Source: Synanceia verrucosa
Taxonomy: Eukaryota; Chordata; Actinopteri; Perciformes; Synanceiidae
Assembly (NCBI GenBank): GCA_029721515.1
Contig: CM056551.1
Coordinates: 25,468,437 to 25,532,436, forward strand
Length of the DNA: 64,000 nt
Direction: 5' to 3'
Shown here piece after piece: positions 30,961-42,790 of the stretch (the stretch's first letter is position 1; every line of letters starts with the position of its first letter). The position numbers and the translations under genes were made by a program. The notes beneath the pieces were generated by a model that made no database searches, was not told the DNA's origin, and saw only the letters and a program-made list of their open reading frames with translations.

Positions 30961-32859
30961 GTGAAAGGAAATTAGAGACAGAGTGGGAGAGATCGAGCTA
31001 TTAAACGTGGTGATATTCTTTTAATGAAAATTCGTGGATTTATTCTGTAATCATACACGGCGATTTTAGTGTTTTAGTTGAAATGTAGTTTCCAAACTGC
31101 ATGCAAGGGATATTTATGACATTCTGCAACATAAATTACTTATTACTGCATGCTGCTGGAAAGATTTAAACTGTTCCTCCTCCACATTTTTTGTCTTTGC
31201 CCTAGCTGAACACAAGCTGTTAATTATGTACATGGAAGTGGAGTGCAGACTGAAACCAGCATTGTCTCATCTGGCATACTGAGTCCTGCTTTACGTCTCT
31301 CCCAACACTTTATTTCTAGTAATCTGCTGATAGAACCTATGGATTATGAACAGAAGAGCATCATAAGTAGGTTTCTGGCTCTCTTACCTGAGAATTTGCA
31401 ACAGACCCTTTCCACTCACAGCGGAGTGAAGGGGGGGTACATGGATAGGATGCACAGGCACAGGAAATCTCCATGTCTTTCCTTTGATATGTATATTTCC
31501 AACCACTTTCTAAATCGGATATTTTACCCCTCCCCTCACCAAATGCCACTCTCTTTTACCCGCTACAGTACTCCTTTTTATTGAGGATCAGTTTGTGTTT
31601 TCACATCTTCCTTCCACACAAGTAGACACATCTAATATAGCTTTGATATGCTTTAGACTGGCGTTTTCATCTCTACTCGTGCTTGTGTTAGACTTTCAAG
31701 TCTTTCATATTATAAACATATACAAGGTGAGTCGTTGCCAGTTTACTTATGCACAAGCGGCTCTTTTTTTTTTATTTGAGGATGATAGCTGTAACCATCA
31801 TGCACCTGAAAGTGGAGCATTTTCACATTATCAGTCACCGCTGTCTACGTCTAGTTAATATCACATCCTCTGTACAGCTTTAAACCCCCCCCTCCTTTCA
31901 TGTCTCAATGTCCAGATGTCAGCGGGTCTAAATGTACTTTCTTTATACGATGGCGCTCGCTATTGTCTTCTCAATCACCTGGCATTAATATTTCCACCCC
32001 TGCTGGGGTTGATTAACTGTGTTGTCTGCCTGCCATCCATCACTGCCTCCTGGGCAGCCTGGACATGCTGCAGAGTGATGGGCAAACCTTTTGAGGAACT
32101 TATTGTAAATGTCAACAAAACATCTCCATGGGCGTCCAGGTTTCTCTTTTCACGCTTGTGTTCTTTAAATAACTTTATATATGTAAGTCTGTGATTCTCA
32201 GATGCACACATGAAGTGCATTTAGTACTTATTTGTCGTCATTTTCGTATTGTCTGTCATTACTGTAGAACCCCCTGGAAAATGAGATGGTACATCTCAAA
32301 GGGCTATCCTTGAAATAAACTAATCACATATAACACAGTTATATTGTGAAGCTGGTCATGTGGCTGTTAAAAACACTGCACATAGAAAATATAGAGCTAT
32401 AGCCATGAAACGGGGGTTTAATTCTTCAGTTATCTGAGTAACAAGCATTGATGGGATTGATGCAACTTTACTGACCGTTTTAAGTTGTCAACTTGCAGAA
32501 ATTGTTGAATTGCCATTTAACTTTTCTTGATATGACAAATGTTAATTGCCTTTTCATGTGTTGATTCTGTGTTCTAAATATGACCAGATGAATGACCCTG
32601 TCTTGTTGCATGTGTGCATTTTGTCAGCTAGTTTTGAAAAAGGACTAAAGTAAAATGTTTGGACAGATTACCACTCCTCCATACTGTACATATAGTACAG
32701 TGTTAGCTTTTACATTGTGTTAAATATTCAGTCACTCACTTGCTCAGCAACTAATGTGGGCAGCCATCCCCATCTATTCAAAGAAATTAATATTCAAAGG
32801 TTAAGATATCTCTTCACAAGGTGTAATGAGCACCTCTGCTCGATTGTTACCATAGGTGT
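30961..32859. other. Non-coding stretch
   Basis: Frames at 31243-31584 and 31916-32194 have no recognisable domain. No repeat family is identified. Confidence 0.3.
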
Positions 32860-33180
32860 TCCAATCCTGGGACTGCATTAGGGACTACACTCAGATAATT
32901 TATGATTCCCGTAGTCCCCCTCAGCGGGGATTAATTTTGAATTATTTATGCTCTTATACGCACACGGAGCTGAAACATTTTAGTAGGTGTCAGACGTTCA
33001 CTCTCAGACGAGGCTAATGTGCGGACTAGCAGGGGAACTGATGGCAGTCTCTTGTTATTTAAAGTCTTGCTTTTTATATTCCACTCATTCCCCTGGGGAA
33101 TAGAGGGGCAAAAGATGAAAACAGTGTGTCTCTTTAAATAGAAATATACAATTCAGACGGTGGTCGGGGTGATTCAGAGC
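32860..33180. promoter_or_regulatory. Candidate conserved non-coding element
   Basis: It contains GGGGATTAATTTTGAATTA at about 32926-32944 and a perfect 15-bp palindrome ATTCCCC-T-GGGGAAT at 33087-33101. The palindrome resembles an EBF-type site with one extra central base. Confidence 0.35.
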
Positions 33181-33589
33181 GAACACGGCAAGAGAAATAG
33201 AAGAGGAAGAAAGTTTGCAATTGGGGGAAGTGTGCTGGCTTTAGGTGGTTTGTTTTTTCTTTTGGGGTAAACTTCGCTCTGGCTCACATAGAAGGCAGCT
33301 TTGACATATTGCTGACAACACTGGCAGCGTGACCCTCTTTTATTAAGCAAAGAGAGAGAGTGGAGTGTTTTATTTGTGGAATCCATGTCAAGAGTCAAAT
33401 CTTTAATCATGTTTTTGTTTTTGCACAAATGAAAATGGATGGACGTTTTGAACCCTTGAAATGAAAGGTGCTCCAGGTTAATAGTAGCTTCTATTTTGCA
33501 CAATTTGTACAGTTAGTCATTTCTAATATCATTAGGGAAATTAGATGTGAGGTGATTTATTTGTTTATTCATTTAATAAATCATTTAAA
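33181..33589. other. Non-coding; long minus-strand frame without similarity
   Basis: A 109-codon minus-strand frame spans 33174-33503. It is K/L/S-rich with no recognised domain and no splice or promoter context, so it is not called as a gene. Confidence 0.3.
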
Positions 33590-33960
33590 CCCATTCTGAA
33601 ACTTAAGCATGCTAGGCGGAAGACGGATAGTCAGCTCACTGTGCCCTTATAAACAGGAAACCACATAAATCAGGTAATAAACTTACAACATGTTTTGCAT
33701 AGCGCTAATTACTAGTGTTTTTAATTTGTCCAGTTCAGGCAGGGTTCTGTTGCCATGTGTCACATCTCATTGCTCTCTGGTGAGTAATGAATGATGTGAT
33801 TCAGCCTAATTCATGTTATGGATATTCCCCTGCTTTGTTCTCTTCGCGCGCACTAATTAAATTTCCAGCACTGGAATACGGTTGCTTTAAATATGCAGGA
33901 ATTTATGTAAATTATTCTTTTTATTAATTTTCACTATGCTTTTTACAGATCGGGTCAACA
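33590..33960. promoter_or_regulatory. Candidate conserved non-coding element
   Basis: TAATTA occurs at 33706-33711 and 33854-33859, with TTATTAATTTTC near 33922 and GCCTAATTC near 33805. The block is unique-looking and closed in all frames. It is a strong candidate by motif density. Confidence 0.4.
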
Positions 33961-34021
33961 TAAACAAACAGGAGTTTTAAAGCACCACATGCTGCTTGTA
34001 TTTATCATCATACTGTAGTTT

Positions 34022-34039
34022 CACGCACGCACACACACA

Positions 34040-34077
<38 letters not shown>
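34022..34077. repeat. (CA)n microsatellite with CG interruptions
   Basis: CACGCACGCA units at the left, then about 15 pure CA units. Confidence 0.95.
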
Positions 34078-34078
<1 letters not shown>

Positions 34079-35639
34079 TGGTGTCAGTCCCCACAAGCCT
34101 TATAACTCAGGCCAGGCTCTGTAATCGTGTTGGCAGCAGTATTGTCCTTGCCATAGGATCACTGCTACTATTGTACAGAAAAGGTCCCCTTTCTCGCCGC
34201 TCAACAATGTCTAATAAATCCTGGGGTGGGGAACATTGATGCTGGGCACTGACTGTGACACAAAAGAGGGGAATTTGGGAAGAGGCTGCAGAGGATAATG
34301 AACAGTATTTTAACTCGGCAGTTTAACCTCCGAGCCTGTCAGGACTGACCTTTCGCCAACCCCGGCGAGAGTCTGATTTCTCCTGTTTCTCCTTTTTTTT
34401 TTTTTTCTTCCTCTCCCTCCTCCCTCACTCCCTTCTCACTCTATCGTCCTGCCCCTTCCCTCGCCTTTCCCTTCTCTTTTATTCTTCTGCTGACAGAGAG
34501 TATACTGGAGTAAAAGAGATGGAGAGAGGGAGTGTGTATGTGGGGGGAAGAGAGGCTGGGATGTGTAAGAAGTGTCAGTCCAAGACATTTACATGAAAAG
34601 CAGTTAGTAGTTGAAAGGCGAGCTGTTTCACAATCTGCCTGTACATTTTCTTTTTTCTCACCCTTTCTCTCTGGCTAAGTCTCTCTCCATCTCTTTTATT
34701 GCCGCGGTCCATGCCTGGCGAATTGATGTGAGAGCAGGGGCGACCCCCACACGTCTACAGCAGACTGGGAGGTGTTATTGACTCTCATTGAGGCCTACAT
34801 GACCCTCATCCAGCGTGACCTTTATACAACCTTTTGCTTCACCTGAGATTGACCTTGAAGGAATGTCGCTCCCCGCATTTATGTCTGCTATTATTAGCGC
34901 CCTCCAACTCGTGTTTTTCCCCCCTTGTCCTTTTTAGTCTGTCTGTCATGCATCCTCTGTTTTTTTTCTTCTCTCTTTCTGTCTCTCTCATTTACACAGC
35001 AGAGGGTAGTAAGTGTAAATCAAGCGGGACCATTTTCTTTAGCAGGGCCCTGATTAGTGCTGATGATGTTTCCAAAGAGGTGAAGGGGACAGCAGAGGCC
35101 ACCGCAGCTGCTCTCCCCTATTCACCACGTCCAGATTTATGTCTCCCTCTTTTTTTATTCCTCTCTTTCTCCCCCACTCTCACTCTCTTTCCTACCACAT
35201 TTTCAACATTATCAATATCGATCGGGCTGTGCACTTAGAACCTCTCTTTAACAATTGGCTCCTGCGGTTGATATAGACATTAATGGTGAGTGCTTGCGGA
35301 TGGAGAGAGGAGGGAGGGTGAGATTTAAAACAGTTTGAAAGATTTATGTCACTTCACATGAATAAGCCACAGATGTCAATGCAAGGGATTCTCTCTCACA
35401 CATGTAGCTCCATCAGTGTAATAGTTTGCTGTGTTCACATCATCATATCATCTTATCTTTGGCTAAATGTTTGCTTTTTATGGATATTTCATGGGGAGCT
35501 GAGATGAGGTCATAGTTGTGATGCTCTGGCTTAAACCACCGGACCTGTCCTGATGTCCTGACCCTCCCTGCTGGATTTATGATCACAGGAGTCCGCCAAG
35601 ACTTGATGGGCTTCAATCCTTTCGGCTCAATCACTTAAT
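34078..35639. other. Non-coding; several pyrimidine-rich tracts
   Basis: T-rich and CT-rich runs lie at 34385-34490, 34640-34700, 34915-34990 and 35140-35200. The 134-codon plus frame at 34834-35238 is driven by them. Unique patches between the tracts could be regulatory. Confidence 0.35.
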
Positions 35640-36420
35640 GAACTTGACGTCGATCGGAAGAAACGGAGAGATACAGCTTTCAGTAAACTTTATTAATCTT
35701 TCTTTCTGATTGAAACCATTTACGGCAGCATCTAGAGCGCTATTACAGCTAACAAAATATAAGAAGGCCATTTCCCATGCAGTTGCATATTTCTGTAATA
35801 ATAACAGCAACGAACGCACGTTAAATCTCAGTGTTAATCCACTTTGAATACAGATTTTGTCTCGACCTAAAAAAAAAAAGCAAGCCATACTTTCTGTTCG
35901 CCCTGTAAGGGAACACTTTTGTCTCATAATGATAGATTATCCCAAACAAATAAAACAAGGTGTGAAAACAAAGACGCTGATCTGATTGAAAAATAATAGA
36001 TCTTAATTTTCACAGGGAGTAAGCAGAATTAGTTGTTCCACTGCAACCCCCTGCACGGCAGAAATAATTATGCATGGGTGACTAATTTGAAGACACTGCA
36101 TGCTAAGTATACAAATCCCCCTTTCTTCCCCCTGCTTCAGGGTTCAGGAGGAATAACACACGACCGCGAAACAAAGGCAACATCAACCTCATAAAATTAA
36201 CATAGCAAATGACCTGAAGAGGAGGCTCGATAAATATTCTGATCTTATCACCTCTAAGTACTGCAAGACAACTAGAGAGCAGCCAATGAAAACACCCTCG
36301 TTAATCTTCCGTACCCTCGGATAAACTTTTTACAGGAAACCATCTTTCCAGAAACCCTGCAGGGGTTGGGACAAGGGCGCCTTCTCCCTAACTTGATAGA
36401 TTCAGTATTTTTTTGGGAGA
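35640..36420. promoter_or_regulatory. Candidate conserved non-coding element(s)
   Basis: A long unique-looking run with TTTATTAATCTTTC near 35688, ATGCAGTTGCAT (inverted ATGCA arms) at 35777-35788, TAATTA at 36065-36070, and a GATA-rich patch at 36225-36255. A minus-strand frame at 35631-35927 is not protein-like. Confidence 0.4.
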
Positions 36421-37244
36421 TCTCCGACTTTTGTTCAGACGGCTTCACATTGACCTTGGACTCAAACTCAATTTAGCTTCTCCTTTCTTTCCATATTGCC
36501 TCCCTCTTTGTGATGTAGGAAGTACTGTCTGAAAGACACCATTTTGAAAAAGCGCCTTGTTTTGATTCTGTATTCAATCACATCTACAAAGGGGTGTGTG
36601 GGGGTTTGTGTTTGCGCTCGCATGCACAGCTTGTGTCACAATCCCAACACCTTCTCTTGTCCCTTCTGTACTCCCTAAAGCTAAAGCTGTTTACGCAAGG
36701 TGAGGAGATGGAGCTTTGTACAAGTTTGAATGTTGTCTCCTTCAAATGTTGTCGGAGGAAAACAGTCGTTTTAGAGATGAAGTGGGGATCAATCAGACTT
36801 ACCCTCCTCACCTGCCATATGTGTCATGTGTCTTTTGGCTTGTCATTCTTATGTGCTGCAGGTAGATAAAATGCATAATCCGCCTCATTTGATTCAGGTG
36901 CATGTTTTGTCATGCTAGCATGTGGATAAAAGTGATGGCTTTCAGCATCTCAGTTTTCCAAGTGTGCACATTACGCTCTGAATAAACTCCACTCCAGTCT
37001 AGGCATTGTTTGAATTTGTGTGTTGTGCAGTTTACCTCTAAAAGTCACTGCATACCACATTTTCAAATTAAGTCCTTCAAAAACAAAAGAAAGAACAATA
37101 TGTTAATGGTTATTGAATTTAATAAGTGACCAAACTAGATGAAAATTACTTAACTGAACTTAACTGATTTGAAACAGTGATCAGTTGAGAAACATAATTA
37201 TTAAATCAATTCTTTCAAATATAGCTCAATCTAAAAATATCAAG
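36421..37244. other. Non-coding stretch
   Basis: Short frames exist on both strands at 36584-36870, but none is recognised. The right part is A/T-rich. Confidence 0.3.
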
Positions 37245-37355
37245 TCAAGGTCTGCTTTATTATCAATTCTGCAGCATGAACAGGACATACAGAGGATTGA
37301 AATTATGGTTCTCTCCAACCTTGGTGCATGCAAAATAAAATAAAATAAAATGAGT
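37245..37355 (+). mobile_element. Probable LINE-like 3' tail
   Basis: The sequence with GGTCTGCTTTATTATCAATT, then GGACATACAGAGGATTGAAA, TTCTCTCCAACCTTGGTGCA, and a terminal (AAATA)n tail has the form of fish non-LTR retroelement 3' ends. No coding remnant is seen. Confidence 0.45.
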
Positions 37356-38623
37356 GCAATCAACTAGAGGAGTAACTGAGACATGGTAATAAATATATAT
37401 AATAATATTTTAATCTCAATGGTATTTATATCGTCAAAAACACTCTAAATTCAGCATCTGAATGTTGTTAATAATTGCACACTTTTCAGGAGAAAATATA
37501 AATATGAACAACATGCAAATGAAGACAGCACAGCATAAACTAGAGAATATTCTCCAGTAGCTCGTCCTCACATGCATCATTGCATGTTGCAGCCCACACC
37601 GTCCATTTTAACATAATCTAATCTACCAAATTCTAGACAAGATGATTTCATATTAGATGGGTTTTATTCATGCTAATCTGATTTAAACTAATCTAATTTA
37701 ACATGGAGCTTTTTATTTCAGTAACATAATGTCTAATTTCTCTATCATGGCCTTTCCTCAGAACTGTGACCATCATGTACCAAAAAATAAATCAAAGTGT
37801 TTTTTTTTATTTCAAATATGTTCTCCTATTTGTCCAGGTTGCTCCCTGTTCTCATCCCACTGGTCATTAGACTCATTGTTCCACTCAAGGCACATGCAGT
37901 ACGTTAAGACCAGCTAAAACTGTCCTCCTCTGAGAATACAGCTCTTTTTTTCCCAGGCATCCTCCAGCAAGGACAAAATCAACACAGGGAAAAGAAGTTG
38001 GTGTCGCCACTGCCTGTATCAAAGAACAGGGGCATCTGATGCCCTAGTTTCTCTTTTGAGGTTTACTTCTACATTTTGCGACATGATATCAGCTTCCATC
38101 TCTACTTTCTTGCTCACACGAGTGTGTTTGATATCCCACTTTGCCTTACATGCAGAGACACGCATGTCTCAGAGTTAGCGTATGAGTGTGTGAGAGACAG
38201 AGGCATTTGCAGAGGGACCAGGATGTCAACGTGTCGTGGACAGGTCGGGTCACTCGGAGCGCACAAAATATGTGTCACACAACGATACGGCACAAGGACT
38301 CAGCAGTGCACACACTACTGAAGGCTGAGGCATAAATCACAATTATTGCAGCTCGAGACACTGACTGGTCTGACCGCACAGTGCAACACAGCACAGCGTA
38401 GGGAACTTCTCCAAATAAGCCTCTCTCCCCTTTTTACCCTTGCTGAATGACACTCCCAGAATAGCGATTCGTACAGGTCCCCGGTAGCCAAACGAGACAG
38501 GACAGGAACACAAAGTTAGTGTATTTTCAGGGCACAGCCAGGAGCCTCAGTGTCAGCACAGGGGAGAGGAAAAGGCAGGTAGGTGTGTGTTCTCACACTG
38601 AGCTAGTGACCTGGGTAATTAGG
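37356..38623. other. Non-coding stretch
   Basis: An octamer ATGCAAAT lies at 37513-37520. A T run lies at 37801-37809. No gene is supported. Confidence 0.35.
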
Positions 38624-38651
38624 AGTGTGTGTGTGTGTGTGTGTGTGTGTG
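38624..38651. repeat. (GT)n microsatellite
   Basis: About 13 uninterrupted GT units. Confidence 0.95.
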
Positions 38652-40029
38652 CGCTCCGATTGTCTCCACCCCCTCCCTGTCGGCTGACAGGAACAGGTAT
38701 TTGTCGTTATTATTAGTGAGCGATTAAGCCACCATTTTCAACACTTTGCAGACAGCTGGATTAAAAAAATTAACATGTGACTGTCAAGGTGGAGAAGAGA
38801 CAGACAGGTCGAAGTATAATATTGAGAAGTAAGGGAGAGTCTCATAGCAGGCAGCCGCTCAGATAATACATACTGTACAAACAATTACACACAGTTCTGT
38901 GGACACACGCGCACACACACAGTGTTTCTTTCCTGTGTCTAAAAGATATGATTTGGACTGACATCGGCTCCAGACTTCCTTGCACAACTCTGATGAGTAG
39001 ACTGACCTTGTCTCAATTTGACCCGGTGTGACCTTCTGTCCTCCAAGCCCCCTTAAAGACAAAGCCTCATTAAGAAGGAAAACAGCCTGAGAGCGGTCAC
39101 ATTGTGTGTGTGTGCGTGCACACAAGTACATATTTGTGTTTGACTGCTGTAATACTGTCTCTATTTCAACACACCCCTAGTGGTTTCACAAGGGTATACG
39201 GCTTTATTCACCATGTACTCAACACAATGCTGCAGCACAGGAGAGCAGATTGAATGCAGTGTAAATGAGCTGAGCATTATTCTGATGACTGGCCATGTTT
39301 TAATTGCCAAAATAAACACAGATTATTTTGACGTTATGAAAATCTCAAAGATGAAGGTGCTAGGTTTCCATTTATGGGTGATGAGGTGGACCTCAGTACT
39401 GCCGGCAGACACCAGACATTTTTAAAGAAATTTAAAAAAAAATATTTTTAAAAAACAAAATCCACAACAGATGCCAATACTCTGCATGTGTTGCAATGGC
39501 TCTTTTGTGCCAATAATGATTTCTTGCCTTTTTTCTTGCATTGACACCCGCCTTCCAGATCAATGGCAGACAGTCAAACAGGTAGACAGAATGCAGGAAA
39601 TATAGTGCCGTTAGTTTTCCTGACATAATAAGTTCCCTGGAGTGCATCCCAAGACTTTACTGCTGTTGCTTTCCTCCCAGTAAGAAACTTTGAGGAGATA
39701 AAGAGAGCATGATGAGAGAGGGAGAAATCGGGACACGCCACACGTCAGTCTTAAAGATGACACATGAGTGGATGAAAATTTTTGAAAGTAAATGAAATGA
39801 AAAGGAACTTTTATTCAATAAGTTGTCATTACGATGCAGGTATTTGGTTTCTCTCAGCAGGGCAGTTGTTGGAGTCTTGCAGAGCACATCCCAAACAATA
39901 ACAAAGAAATCCATTCCTTGTAGAAGATTCACTAAAACTTCTGTTTCTGTCGTCTCTTCTGCTGTCAGACAATATAGTGTTACATGTGATGTGAGAGTAC
40001 ATTTGAGCTGTGTACTTATTCAGCAATAA
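38652..40029. other. Non-coding stretch
   Basis: Overlapping short frames only. Positions 39425-39460 are A/T-rich with T and A runs. Confidence 0.3.
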
Positions 40030-40345
40030 TCAAATCTTATCAAAGGCATTTATTGTCATTATATTGTCATTATATGACAATAAATACAATGAAATTTGGA
40101 GCGCTGTTCCACATGGTGCTCAATGAAATGTAAAAAAAAAAACAAAAAAACGGTCAGCTTAAAAATAAAATAGAAAGACAAAGTTATGTAAGAAATAAGA
40201 TACAATATTTACAGTAGTAAGGCTAAAACAGTTTTTACTACAAGTAAATAAAAAAGTTATTAGAATTGGAATATTGCGCATGGAAGTGGTATTATAGCAC
40301 ATTTTTGTTAACCGTTATTGCACAGAAAGATATGTGTTTATAATA
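40030..40345 (+). mobile_element. Probable LINE-like 3' region
   Basis: ATTTATTGTCAT (40048-40059) and its exact complement ATGACAATAAAT (40074-40085) form a stem. TGAAATTTGGAGCGCTGTTC and CATGGTGCTCAATGAAATG follow, then an A-rich region with GTTATTGCACAG near 40313. This resembles known 3' untranslated ends of fish non-LTR elements. It differs from the tail at 37245, so two families are likely. Confidence 0.45.
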
Positions 40346-40505
40346 TATAGCATATATATAAAAATATATGATCATATAATATGATATGTATCTATAAGAT
40401 ATAACAATATAATAGTAATAATAATAATAACAATATAACAGTATAATATAATAACAATAATAATATGATAATATAATATATGTATATGTAATATACATTA
40501 ATACA
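40346..40505. repeat. AT-rich simple repeat (ATA/AAT units)
   Basis: Mixed ATAT, AATA and ATAATA units, nearly free of G and C. The tyrosine/isoleucine frame on the minus strand is an artefact of this tract. Confidence 0.85.
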
Positions 40506-40689
40506 TACTTGGTGTTTCATATCATAAGTTTTTGACTAAATATAAGTAAACGACTAAATATTATATAATTACCAGACAATTGAATGCACAGCTATTCAGA
40601 TATGATGACATAATGAAGTAATATGAGAATAGATTGATTTATGTGCACTTGAATTGAACAAGTGATTCCATAATTTTGATCAGCTTTGC

Positions 40690-41060
40690 CAGTGTATTTG
40701 ATCTCTTCTGCCATAAGTCATGAAAGAAAGGAGGATGTGCTTGACAAAAGGAGGAATGATATTTGGAGTAATGGGATGCACCGCAGGTGTAGCCTACCTT
40801 CTGCTTGTAATAAATGATGTTCGGCCCCTTAAAGACAATTCTATTACCTCCCCAGTCATGTGCAATCAGTCTCTGTCAGGGAAATGGATATGCACACGTG
40901 TTACCAAATCGGTAGCCAAGGCCCTATCAATACTGGCTGATCTCAAGATTTATGCCACTGCTTTGGTGGCTGGGACACAACGTTGACTGAATCACCGCCA
41001 AGTCTTTCACTCCGGTTCTAAGCACACCCGGCCATATCTAATAGTTATGGATTACTTCAG
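40690..41060. promoter_or_regulatory. Candidate conserved non-coding element
   Basis: A repeat-free, balanced block immediately right of the AT tract. An 88-codon frame at 40720-40986 crosses it but lacks a known domain or splice context. Coding is possible but less likely than non-coding. Confidence 0.25.
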
Positions 41061-42574
41061 AGGGAATATAGTGTTGCTCATGTTCATTGTAAATATCCCT
41101 TTAAACTAAACAGTTTGTTTCAAGCCTGTTTTCATCAAAGAACAAGAACCACCATAGTTTGCTACCATATTTTTAGCACCGTGGACCTGTGATGGACCAC
41201 TGGGACTCATTATTTTCTCTCGGAGACGAGCATAACTTCCCCTAAATGCTCTAGTCTCCAGCTCCTCACTGAGGTAGCAACGTTTACAGACACACATCAC
41301 TCGCAGGATTAAAACCCTGGGATGCCTGTCTTTTTTTTTTTTTCCCTAACCAAGGCTGCTTGTTGTTTACTGGCAAGAGAACCACATGGCTTGAATCTGT
41401 CTGTAGTATCCTCTGTTTTATGTTTATTTTCTTTTCTCTTCTTTTTCCTATTGCCATTTTGCATTTGCCCTGCGAGCATGAAACCAAAGTCAATGAGAAC
41501 CAGGGGTGTATGTGTCCCAGCAGGGGTGAGAGGATCAGACCCTCTTTGAGTGTCACATGTGTGGCTGGTTAAATCGGGGGCACACACACACACACGAATG
41601 AGGGGGGCCTTTGAACAGTGGTGTCATTTTTTAACGTCATATCAAGCGTCCAATACCTCCATTATTCTAGCATGGTGGTCACAATGAGAAAGTGGAAATA
41701 CTCAACAACGTCCTAATGATGTCATGATGCTATGAGTTTACCGAAAGTGATCAGGGAATCAATCATTTGTTGTCTAATTGAAGGAGCGTATCTATTAAAG
41801 GCATGATTGTCTCTTAAAATGTGCACTCCTACCTACAACTGGCATTTTCCCCAAGTTGCACCTGATACATTTCTCTCCTCTTGTGACTGTCCAAATATTT
41901 GAGTAGGAAAGACTTTTAAGAGAGACCTTGAGAGCAGCACAATAACCCTCCACTTATGTCTCCGTCGGACGGGAAGAAATAAAAGGGGAAAAAAAGCTTT
42001 CACAGACAGGGGCAAGAACATCTGGAGTGCAGGAAAACACCTAAAGCTACCCTGATTAAAATCACACTTTTCCTCCCGAGCCGTGACAAAATGACACTTA
42101 GAAACGGCCAGCCTTAGAATAACACACTCACGTATTAGAATAATACAACTTAAGTCTTTCTTTTATTAGATAAAAGTGAGCACCAACACGATTGGCTCAG
42201 GTTCAGCCGAGGCTGTGATGTCTGTTTGGCCTGCGTGTTACACGCCACCTCGACAGTGAAACAACTTTTGTTTTCTTCTCCCCTCTTTAGCTAATTTGTT
42301 TGTGGACTTTTTCAATTCTCATAATTTCATCTTCAACTTGCCTCTTAAACTTTGACCTCGTGAGTTATTGTCGAGTCCTGCGTGCTGGAGTGCAGGCTGG
42401 GTGGCCGGGCCGGAGAGGCAGGAAAGAGGAAAGGATACGTAGGGACTCTTTGCGATCTGTTTACACAAACGGGAAGCTTTTCGGTGGGAGATAAAAGTTA
42501 GCAACAGCATTTGGAGTGCTTTTCCCATCGTCTCTGGAATCCTCCTCACATCGACCCTTCTCCTGTCACTTTAA
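41061..42574. other. Non-coding stretch
   Basis: A T run at 41331-41343 and a CA run at 41581-41594. Frames overlap on both strands at 41284-41593, driven by T/A-rich composition. Confidence 0.3.
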
Positions 42575-42790
42575 CAGATGTTTGCTTTAGGAAACTGTAA
42601 ACGATGTCTGCATTTCAATTTCTGTTATCATCTTATTACTATAACTCTCCGAGCGTCCTATTAAAGACTTGGCGACTGCGGATCTGCTGACAAGCCAAAC
42701 GCAAAACTTTGTAGTGTGTGTAACAAGCAACACAGCACATGCTGACCTCAGAGGACACATCATTAGGGGAACTTTTGTTGTCAAATCACA
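42575..42790. promoter_or_regulatory. Candidate conserved non-coding element
   Basis: Unique-looking, repeat-free sequence with CATTTCAATTTC, CTATTAAAGAC and CACATCATTAGG motifs. Texture only. Confidence 0.25.

Noticed and set aside
40292..40498. Tyrosine/isoleucine-rich minus-strand frame
   Set aside because: Produced entirely by the AT-rich simple repeat.
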